In this document: one piece after another, positions 8,941 to 15,719 of the stretch
Position numbering within the stretch: the first letter of the stretch is position 1
Layout of the letters: each line of letters starts with the position of its first letter
Source: Acidobacteriaceae bacterium
GTDB lineage: Bacteria; Acidobacteriota; Terriglobia; Terriglobales; Acidobacteriaceae
NCBI GenBank assembly: GCA_003140235.1
Contig: PLJN01000189.1
Span: forward strand, 1 to 54,832
Length of the DNA: 54,832 bases
Reading direction: 5' to 3'
Program-made: the position numbers and the translations under genes
Notes under the pieces: model-generated
Told to the model about the DNA's origin: nothing
The model's database searches: none
The model's input: only the letters and a program-made list of their open reading frames with translations

Positions 8941-8981
8941 GTACGGGAAATCCCAGTATGAACCTGGGAACCCTATGGTAC
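8941..8981. repeat. Imperfect inverted repeat upstream of the reductase gene
   Basis: Left arm GTACGGGAAATCCCAG (8941-8956) faces right arm CTGGGAACCCTATGGTAC (8964-8981) across 7 bases. The inner TCCCAG/CTGGGA and outer GTAC/GTAC pairs match and the middle is looser. It lies about 90 bases before the flavoprotein start and may be a regulator binding site. Confidence 0.4.
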
Positions 8982-9069
8982 GATGAATTTCTTTTACGCG
9001 CGAATGTATTTGCGATTTTGGCGTCCGGCGTGGTGTCTGGCGCATCGAAATACTCAAATACCCTAAAGT

Positions 9070-9840
9070 ATGAGCTCACCATCGGCCTTTCCCGCCACAG
9101 ACAAGCGCCACCCTGCTCCTATCCTGGACGCAACGTTAATCACGTCTGTGCCTCTGACATCGTTCGCCCAGCACCTTACGTTTCAGGTGGAAGGCGGGGT
9201 GAAGGGTAACGACCGGCTGGAGTTCCTGCCCGGACAGTCTGTCCGCATCGAAGTAGCACTGAATGGCCGGCCTACGCCGTTTGCCTATTCGATCGCTTCG
9301 CCTCCCAACGAAGACAACCGCTTTGAGCTTTGCTTAAAGGGCGTCAGCAAGGGATCACCGGCAGACAACCTGCGAGAACTTAAAGAAGGCACGCGAGTCC
9401 GCGTGACGCATCCGCAGGGCCATTTCGTGTTGCAGCAACCGGTAGGCGACACCATTTTTCTCGCCGCGGGCACTGGCATCGCGCCCATTCGTTCTATGGT
9501 CCACTGGCTCATGAAATCGAGCGATTGTCACCAGGGGGCGCGGGTCTGGCTGTTTTTTGGCGCGAGAAACCACGAGTCACTTTTCTTCGATCGTGAGTTT
9601 CTAGAGTTGGCGCGGCAGAATCCGAATTTTCACTACATCCCCACGCTGAGCCGGTCCCATTCAGAATGGACCGGCGCACGCGGACACGTCCAGGAACATT
9701 TTCTCCGCTTGGCGCCCTCGGGAGAGCCCATTCATGCCTATGCCTGCGGCCCTCCGGCAATGGTCACCGACGTCCGCAAGTTACTCAGCGAACAGGGCTG
9801 GCCTGACGCGCTGGTCCATTTCGACCATCACGAATTCTAA
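9070..9840 (+). CDS. Ferredoxin-NADP reductase-family flavoprotein
   Basis: A 256-residue oxidoreductase with an FAD-binding beta barrel (PFAYSIASPP, about residues 76-85, fits the RxYS-like flavin motif) followed by an NAD(P) domain (FLAAGTGIAPIRSM near 137-150; ACGPPAMV near the end). It has no 2Fe-2S ferredoxin domain, so it would hand electrons to a separate partner. It is transcribed divergently from the lipid/amine operon and could serve a redox enzyme there, for example the acyl-CoA dehydrogenase-like protein, but this is only positional. The ribosome site before the start is weak, so the exact start is uncertain. Confidence 0.8.
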   Translation: MSSPSAFPATDKRHPAPILDATLITSVPLTSFAQHLTFQVEGGVKGNDRLEFLPGQSVRIEVALNGRPTPFAYSIASPPNEDNRFELCLKGVSKGSPADNLRELKEGTRVRVTHPQGHFVLQQPVGDTIFLAAGTGIAPIRSMVHWLMKSSDCHQGARVWLFFGARNHESLFFDREFLELARQNPNFHYIPTLSRSHSEWTGARGHVQEHFLRLAPSGEPIHAYACGPPAMVTDVRKLLSEQGWPDALVHFDHHEF

Positions 9841-9868
9841 AAAACTCCAGCACTTGGTCGGAGCACGA

Positions 9869-10219
9869 TCATGGCTTGTAAGGCGGAGGTTGCTTTTCGC
9901 TGTCCAGCCAAGCGGTGTAGCAGAGGTCGATCAGCTGCTGCGTTCCCTTGGCCAGCCGGCCAAGAATGAATTTGCGGCCGTCAGCGTTTCCGGCCTCCTT
10001 GAGAGACGGCTCTAACGTGCTGCGCCAGCGGTCAGGCTCCGGTCCGAGATATTCCATACGGTCCGCTGCTTTGCGGAAGAAAGCCGGCATCTCGTTCGGC
10101 ATGTGCAGCGCCGCATTGCGGTTGATGAAGCGGTGGCCGTCAGGCCCCCATCCAAATGTCACGTTCGAGATACCAAACAGCAAGAGCAGTATGCCGGCGG
10201 CCCGTTGCCTGATTTGCAT
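9869..10219 (-). pseudogene. Internally deleted S1/P1 nuclease-like secreted protein
   Basis: A 116-residue open frame with a signal peptide (ILLLLFGISNVTFG) followed by WGPDGHRFINRNAALHMP. This is the N-terminal Trp and metal-binding His region typical of zinc S1/P1 nuclease and phospholipase C-like proteins, which run to about 300-400 residues. After PDRWRS the frame jumps to GTQQLIDLCYTAWLDSEK, which resembles the C-terminal end of the same family. The catalytic middle is missing, so an in-frame internal deletion of a longer gene is the simplest reading; the product is probably non-functional. GGAG lies 11 bases before the start. It converges on the flavoprotein gene with a 28-base gap. 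Confidence 0.55.
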
Positions 10220-10419
10220 TCTGTTTTTTCTCCGAGTTCCGTGCCATTATAAGCGGGCATATCCGCTCGCGAACAACCAGGTTTTCAGAGTTGGAATCTT
10301 GGTCGAGAAGGATGAAATGGTGGCCTTAGGACGGATGGCACCGGCCGCCGGTTTCTAAAAGCCCGGGATTGATTACGTTGCCCCCAAAAGCCCCAGACCG
10401 AGCAGCCAGGTGGCTGTTC

Positions 10420-12972
10420 TTACTTGTGACCCCAAAGGCTCCATCCCTGTAGCGGGCGAAAACTCAGCTGCAGTCCAGCACTCACGTTGGTTTTCGGGGT
10501 TGCCGCAAGCAGTGGGAAATTCCAATGTTCATACTTAGCTACGACCGTCAACACCAGGCTTCTCCTCTGGACAATGCTGCCGGTCAAATCAAAGTCTCTC
10601 AAGTAGCCGCCCTGCAGGAATTCCGGGTTCACATGCTGGGTGCGGTAATGCAATTGAACAGTGTTCGTGCTCGTAAAGTGGTACGTCGCCCAGACATTGA
10701 CACCCCGTCCTTCCCGGCCAATCGCGTTGCCGATGATCTGGCCATAATTCGTGTAGCCGCTTAAGTAATGGCCATTGAAATACGCGACTCCCGTGCTTCC
10801 CAGGCTGGGAATGTCTGTATAGACGCCTTCCGCTCTTAATTCTACCTTCAAAAGTTTCGGTAGCCGGGGCAGGTAGAGGCCGGCCCGGAACGACGATTTA
10901 CGCGGGAAGGAGACAGGTGTATATTCGTCTTCGGTAAACGAATCGCCATAGAACGTGAGCCAGTTGCGAAGGCGGGGGACGCGGTACGAAAAATCAAAGG
11001 CCGAGCGGCGGTCTCCGGGATCGTTGGCCGCGCCCGGCACGGTATTTCCACTTGGCGAGTAGGTGCGCAAGAGACTGCGCAGCGTCAGCGGGAAGCCCGG
11101 GCCGCTCAAGATCCCTGTCACTCCAAACCCGAACTCCACATTGCGCGTCGGCTTGAAGGAGAATTTCAGTCCCTGAACAAACGGATGAGGGTGCAGCGGG
11201 GCGCTCACCACCTTCCTCTTGCCGGTGGCATCGAACAACGCCACAAACTGCTGTCCACCCAGCTGCCCAAAGAACATCTCCGCGCGAATCGGCCCGAACA
11301 GACGGAAGACGGAAGGCAGCACCAACGGCGAAGCCCGCGAGATGCGCAACAGGGGGAGCGGCTCGGCATTATTGCTGGCCAGGAAAGGTCCGTCGGCCCC
11401 CGGCCCCCACCATAGCGTCTGCTTGCCAATCGAAATCACATTATTGTGAAAGGTGAAGGAAGCATACGCCTCCAGAAAGCGCAAACGATCGAGCGAATCG
11501 GTCCGCTGTGGCGGAGCGAAAGGCAGGCCTTCCAGGCTGATAATGGCCTGCTGCGCGGCCGCACCCTGGACCGGAAGTGTGCCGGCATGCTGGTATTCAC
11601 CGCGCACATAAAATGCCAGCGGCCCCACTACTGCTCTCCCGGAAACTCCGGCTACGGCGTTGGCGCCACTTCCAAACGGCCGGCCGAAATCGTCAGTGAA
11701 GGTCTTGGCGAAGTGGTAGTCATCGGCGAGGGGCGTGCCGGAAAGAAAGCCAACGCGCGCATAGATCTCCTCAATGCGGGCATCCGGCTGCGTCTGCTTT
11801 CCCTCTATCTCCATCTGAAATTCCGACGCCAGTCGCGCGTACAGGTCCGACTCCGTACCAGACCCCCCAGGATCGATTTCCTGCCCCGCTTCCTGCACCA
11901 GTCGTGCGCATTCCGAGCGCGTCCACGGCCGCAGTCCCGCCACCGCGGTGTCGATATAGCCCATCGCCGTCAGACGGTCGAGGGACGGATATACCCAGCT
12001 ATCGATGGAGACATAGGTCGTCCCCGTCAGCGGAGCTTCCGGTATGAAGTTCCCGTACTGTATATTGTCCAGTTCCCGATTGTGATGTGCGTTATAGATC
12101 TGCCGGCCGGTGAGCCATCCCGTCACGCTCCCGACGAGCACGTCGGAAGGGAAATGCTGGCGCGCGGTCACGCGAGACAGGCTTACGGCGGTGGCGCCGC
12201 CGTACACCACAAGCTGGGACAGCCACCCTGGATACTCGTGCGCAAAGACCGAAGCCGCCGCCCAACTCAACGTGCTGTGAGCGGATGGAAAAGAGCTATT
12301 GAACCGGCTGGAAGTGAAGAACCTGCCGTCACCACCGGTCAGGGTGGGGCGGGCCCGGGCCGTCAGGACGTTCAGGGCTTCATCCACGATCAGACTGTCC
12401 ACGACTGCTTCACCGGCCAGTATGCCGGTCTCGTGCTCCCGGCGTGAACCGTTCAATAGACTACTGACATACGTCACCGCGGGCAAACCCAGCATGAGCG
12501 CCAATCCGGCGTTCGATATCGTTGTGCTCCGGCGCACGGCGGTGGCGTTGGAATGTTCCCGGGCCAGGCTTTGCTGATCACTCCCGATCAAGACACCAGA
12601 AGTGACCATGAGCGGGACCAACCAGGTGAGATCCTGGATGCGGGCCTTGAACGGCGAAGTCCAGATCGTGAGCTGGTCACGGGGCAGGCTTCGGACAGCA
12701 CTTTTAATGGTTACATCTGGCGGGTCGGTCTTCCCTGCCTGCGACAATGCGGGCGCTTCACTGGGAAAAGGTAGAGAATTCTTCCGGTAAGGTACCGCAG
12801 ACTCCTCGGCAGTTGCCGGCTGCGCGGGGCTCGGCGCATCGACGCAAGGGGCCGTGACGTCGCCGTCTCTGACGCTGGCGGGGCCGCAGGCGGGTGAAGT
12901 CGGGACAGTGTGCTGCGCCAGAGCTGCGGCAACACAAAGAAAAAACGCTGTTAAGTTGCGAAGCCAGGACAT
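10420..12972 (-). CDS. PAP2 phosphatase fused to a Wzi-like outer-membrane capsule-assembly barrel
   Basis: An 850-residue exported protein with an N-terminal signal peptide. Residues about 110-290 form a type 2 phosphatidic acid phosphatase domain with the motifs RARPTL, PSAHS (229-233) and SRVTARQHFPSD (266-277), which are the phosphatase signature residues. From about 330 to the end it resembles Wzi/capsule-assembly outer-membrane barrels: GKQTLWWGPG, alternating aromatic beta strands and a C-terminal strand ending in GWSLWGHK. Wzi anchors surface polysaccharide, and PAP2 domains dephosphorylate lipid phosphates such as undecaprenyl pyrophosphate. The fusion may link lipid-carrier recycling with polymer attachment (inference). 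It is divergent from nothing and stands alone beside the exopolysaccharide locus. GAGGG precedes the start. Confidence 0.82.
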   Translation of the reverse strand: MSWLRNLTAFFLCVAAALAQHTVPTSPACGPASVRDGDVTAPCVDAPSPAQPATAEESAVPYRKNSLPFPSEAPALSQAGKTDPPDVTIKSAVRSLPRDQLTIWTSPFKARIQDLTWLVPLMVTSGVLIGSDQQSLAREHSNATAVRRSTTISNAGLALMLGLPAVTYVSSLLNGSRREHETGILAGEAVVDSLIVDEALNVLTARARPTLTGGDGRFFTSSRFNSSFPSAHSTLSWAAASVFAHEYPGWLSQLVVYGGATAVSLSRVTARQHFPSDVLVGSVTGWLTGRQIYNAHHNRELDNIQYGNFIPEAPLTGTTYVSIDSWVYPSLDRLTAMGYIDTAVAGLRPWTRSECARLVQEAGQEIDPGGSGTESDLYARLASEFQMEIEGKQTQPDARIEEIYARVGFLSGTPLADDYHFAKTFTDDFGRPFGSGANAVAGVSGRAVVGPLAFYVRGEYQHAGTLPVQGAAAQQAIISLEGLPFAPPQRTDSLDRLRFLEAYASFTFHNNVISIGKQTLWWGPGADGPFLASNNAEPLPLLRISRASPLVLPSVFRLFGPIRAEMFFGQLGGQQFVALFDATGKRKVVSAPLHPHPFVQGLKFSFKPTRNVEFGFGVTGILSGPGFPLTLRSLLRTYSPSGNTVPGAANDPGDRRSAFDFSYRVPRLRNWLTFYGDSFTEDEYTPVSFPRKSSFRAGLYLPRLPKLLKVELRAEGVYTDIPSLGSTGVAYFNGHYLSGYTNYGQIIGNAIGREGRGVNVWATYHFTSTNTVQLHYRTQHVNPEFLQGGYLRDFDLTGSIVQRRSLVLTVVAKYEHWNFPLLAATPKTNVSAGLQLSFRPLQGWSLWGHK

Positions 12973-13315
12973 TCAGCCCTCAAGAAAAGAGGAGTATTTT
13001 GCTACCACCGCACTGGTAAGACAGTACGGCATGAACGACTGTTCTGGCAAGGACAGGACTTTGGGGAGACTTCGCGCCATTGGCCAAAACAAAAAAGAAG
13101 TATGTGCAGGGGGACGGAATTGTCACGGTGGGCTTCTGGAGGCAGCCCGTGGCGCCGGGTATTTGCAAAGGCGTGCTTGCCTGAAGGTGAGCTTCAGAAA
13201 AGCTACCGGATGCGCACCCTCGCGCCTAAGAGTCAGCGTTAAGAACGCCTCTTCTGCGGATCACCGCTCCGGTCAACGGCGTCCCGAGGGCTTAGGCGCA
13301 ATACCCTTCCAGTCT
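12973..13315. other. Intergenic stretch, nothing recognised
   Basis: Gap of 343 bases between the PAP2-Wzi gene and the end of the dehydratase gene, both on the minus strand. It must hold the promoter of the PAP2-Wzi gene next to 12973, but no clear promoter, terminator or small gene was seen. Confidence 0.4.
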
Positions 13316-15343
13316 TCAATCCCCTGGCTGTTCCGCCTCAGGATAGGGATAAAGGAAGCGACTGAGACGTGTACCGATCTTTGGGGACCCCTTGTCCCGT
13401 CCTGGCGCTGGGTCGTTTCGTGAAAGGGAAAGGGCCGCTTCTTTCTCCGCAGACGCGGGCTGTGGCTCCGCGAAGTCGATTGGGAGAGAATCAAGTAATC
13501 TACAAATTTCGTCTTGGTCTGCTCGCTGGGCGGCGGCTCTCTCCAACTCAAGAATTTGGTCTGATATACCAGGCTGCAAAGGACTGCCCTTGATGCGACG
13601 TACGTTAGGAAACCGCGTACTAGTTACTTCGGCATTCTCCTGCCAAAGCCGCTCATGCAACTTTTCGCCAGGACGAACGCCTACAATTTGAATGGGGACA
13701 TCAATGTCTGGACGCAGCCCAGACATGAGGATCAACTTGCGCGCGAAATCCATGATCTTCACCGGATCGCCCATATCCAGCATGTAAACATCCCCTCGGG
13801 AGGCGAGCGTCGCAGCCTGCAAGACCAGCTGAACGGCCTCAGGAATACTCATGAAATAGCGCGTCATCTGTTCATGAGTAATGGTCACGGGTCCGCCTGC
13901 TTCGATTTGGCGCAGAAAGGTTGGAACCACACTGCCCCGGCTTCCGACAACATTGCCAAATCGCACGCAGGCAAACTGGGTCTTAGTGTTGCCTGTGGCA
14001 CACTCGGCGCGATGTTGCACGATGATCTCTGCGATTCGCTTAGTGGCACCCATGATGTTCGAGGGGCTGCACGCCTTGTCGGTTGAAATCATCACAAACC
14101 GTTCGCAGTTAAACCTGTCCGCGTGTTCCACTAACTGCCGCGTGCCGGTAACATTGTTTAATATCGCCTCGCAAGGATGTGACTCCATCAGCGGAACATG
14201 CTTGTACGCAGCGGCGTGAAGCACTATATCAGGGGCATGAAGCCGGAAAAGCTCTTCCAGCATAGTTGCATCCCGAATGTCTCCGACCCGCGGGATGATT
14301 TCGATCTTCGCAGAGGCCAGCTCGTTCACCAGTTCGAAGATAGAATTCTCATCTTGATCTAGGAGGATCAACTTCAAGCTGGGAAGCAGCGATATCTGAC
14401 GAGCGATTTCTGAGCCAATGGAACCGCCTGCACCGGTTACTAACACGCAACGGTTGCTGAAACAAGAAACCACAGGAGAACTCGCGCCATTTTGTTCATA
14501 CGTTCCCAGCATCTGCTCGATCCGCACGCTGCGGCTCACCCGCACGCGACCACGCACTAAGTCTCGAGCTGTGGGAAGAATGCGTATTTCGACACCCAAC
14601 TCAGCGGCCTGGGCCATAATCTCATCCGCCGCAGTCATACCGCCGCTGGTCATGAGCACCAACTGAACTCGATGCAGGACGATCATTTTCTGCAACACGC
14701 CGAAACCACCGAGGATCGGGACACCGGCAACCGTTCGCCCGCGCATGGCGTGCTCATTGGTAATGATGCCAACCAATTGAACGTCCGGATAGGGTTCAAT
14801 CAAGCTTACCGCCCCGGCGACCGAGGTCTCGTCGGTAACTAAGAGTGTGCGGTAGTTGGGTTCGTTTCTGGCGCGGCCAGCGTTGTGGGTCCATCGCCGG
14901 AATATCCGGAGAGAGCCAGCGAAGATGACAAAGAGGTTTAGCTCAATGAGCGCGATGCTGATCGGGAGAGTTGGTATATGAAGACCGAAGCCATGTGAAA
15001 AACGAAAAACCAGGACACCCACAGTCAAAAGCGACGACTTCAGCGCCAGTTCTACACCGTCCGCAAGATGAAAGTGTCGCCAAGTAGGCCGGTACGCTCT
15101 GCTGAGCAGCAACGTCAAGGGACGCGCCACAGCAAACAAAGGGAGCCAGACGAAGAATTGCGGAAACCACGGTACGACCCGCAACTCGCCACGTATGAGA
15201 CACGCACAAGCGAGAGCAAGGGTGGCGGCCCCCCCGTCAAGTGCCAGTTGCATCCCGCGGCGAAGCATCCATTGTGGCGGTCGCTCAAACCACTTTCCAA
15301 CTGATCTCACTATATGTCCAGGGTTCATTATGGGAGCCCACAT
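13316..15343 (-). CDS. FlaA1/CapD-type membrane-anchored nucleotide-sugar 4,6-dehydratase
   Basis: A 675-residue protein. The N-terminal 150 residues carry about four transmembrane helices and the SRAYRPTWRH motif typical of WbpM/PglF/CapD proteins. A CoA-binding-like domain follows, and from about 300 there is an extended SDR domain with TGAGGSIGSEI (303-313) and STDKACSPSNIMGATKR. In that motif the usual active-site Tyr is replaced by Met, as in the inverting UDP-GlcNAc dehydratase family. It probably converts a UDP-N-acetylhexosamine into a 4-keto-6-deoxy sugar, the first step to deoxyamino sugars for the exopolysaccharide. It is divergent from the export operon. The start could also be at 15328; neither Met has a strong ribosome site. 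Confidence 0.88.
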   Translation of the reverse strand: MWAPIMNPGHIVRSVGKWFERPPQWMLRRGMQLALDGGAATLALACACLIRGELRVVPWFPQFFVWLPLFAVARPLTLLLSRAYRPTWRHFHLADGVELALKSSLLTVGVLVFRFSHGFGLHIPTLPISIALIELNLFVIFAGSLRIFRRWTHNAGRARNEPNYRTLLVTDETSVAGAVSLIEPYPDVQLVGIITNEHAMRGRTVAGVPILGGFGVLQKMIVLHRVQLVLMTSGGMTAADEIMAQAAELGVEIRILPTARDLVRGRVRVSRSVRIEQMLGTYEQNGASSPVVSCFSNRCVLVTGAGGSIGSEIARQISLLPSLKLILLDQDENSIFELVNELASAKIEIIPRVGDIRDATMLEELFRLHAPDIVLHAAAYKHVPLMESHPCEAILNNVTGTRQLVEHADRFNCERFVMISTDKACSPSNIMGATKRIAEIIVQHRAECATGNTKTQFACVRFGNVVGSRGSVVPTFLRQIEAGGPVTITHEQMTRYFMSIPEAVQLVLQAATLASRGDVYMLDMGDPVKIMDFARKLILMSGLRPDIDVPIQIVGVRPGEKLHERLWQENAEVTSTRFPNVRRIKGSPLQPGISDQILELERAAAQRADQDEICRLLDSLPIDFAEPQPASAEKEAALSLSRNDPAPGRDKGSPKIGTRLSRFLYPYPEAEQPGD

Positions 15344-15463
15344 TCAAATGTCTTCGTGCTTTGCTTTTCATAACTCACACGCCACCCGCCGCGAGTACTC
15401 TTCCGCAGTGAGAACGCATTCAAACCAAACATAGGATTCTAACAGACTAGGCCGCCGGGGATA

Positions 15464-15520
15464 GCGTTTTATTTTGTCAAGACTTGATTATTTCTATTAT
15501 TTCTTGATTTGCTAAAACGC
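15464..15520. repeat. AT-rich inverted repeat in the divergent control region
   Basis: Arms 15464-15481 and 15503-15520 share outer GCGTTTTA/TAAAACGC (8 perfect pairs) and inner TCAAG/CTTGA (5 perfect pairs), separated by 21 AT-rich bases. A further CTTGA sits just inside the left arm. This is a plausible regulator binding site placed between two divergently read polysaccharide genes. Confidence 0.55.
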
Positions 15521-15705
15521 AGGTACGCGAGGTATCCTGAACTGCGCCAAACGGCGAGTCACTACTAAATATTTATTCTCAGCAGCCCGCTCAAGTGTAG
15601 CGGAGCCCGCAAGGTTTTGCTCCGAGAGATCAAACTGCGGTTTCTTGATTCTGTTGAGTAAATTTGTCGAGCGGTGCGATGCAGCGGCGGGACATTTCCG
15701 TGGGC

Positions 15706-15710
15706 GGGAG
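15706..15710 (+). promoter_or_regulatory. Ribosome binding site fixing the export-protein start
   Basis: GGGAG followed by 9 bases and ATG at 15720. This selects the Met that begins a clean signal sequence rather than the ATG at 15645, which would put 25 charged residues in front of it. Confidence 0.75.
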
Positions 15711-15719
15711 CCTTGTTCA

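Larger units (their letters stand above)
8724..9069. promoter_or_regulatory. Divergent intergenic region between the lipid operon and the reductase gene
   Basis: This 346-base gap separates the minus-strand biosynthetic operon from the plus-strand flavoprotein gene and must hold promoters for both. No convincing sigma-70 or sigma-54 pair was found by eye. It contains two repeat structures that could be operators (8799-8823 and 8941-8981, listed separately) and no gene. Confidence 0.5.
15344..15719. promoter_or_regulatory. Divergent control region of the exopolysaccharide locus
   Basis: A 376-base intergenic region between the dehydratase (minus) and the export operon (plus). It is AT-rich around 15460-15520, in contrast with its surroundings. 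It contains an inverted repeat at 15464-15520 and the ribosome site of the export gene at 15706-15710. Promoters for both directions must lie here, though no consensus pair is convincing. Confidence 0.6.

Noticed and set aside
10399-10418. CAGCC/GGCTG hairpin after the PAP2-Wzi gene as terminator
   Set aside because: Only five base pairs with a four-base loop and no T-tract in the right direction; too weak to annotate.
13140-13180. TGGCGCCGGGTATTTGC as a sigma-54 promoter
   Set aside because: The spacing between the GG and GC elements is two bases too long.
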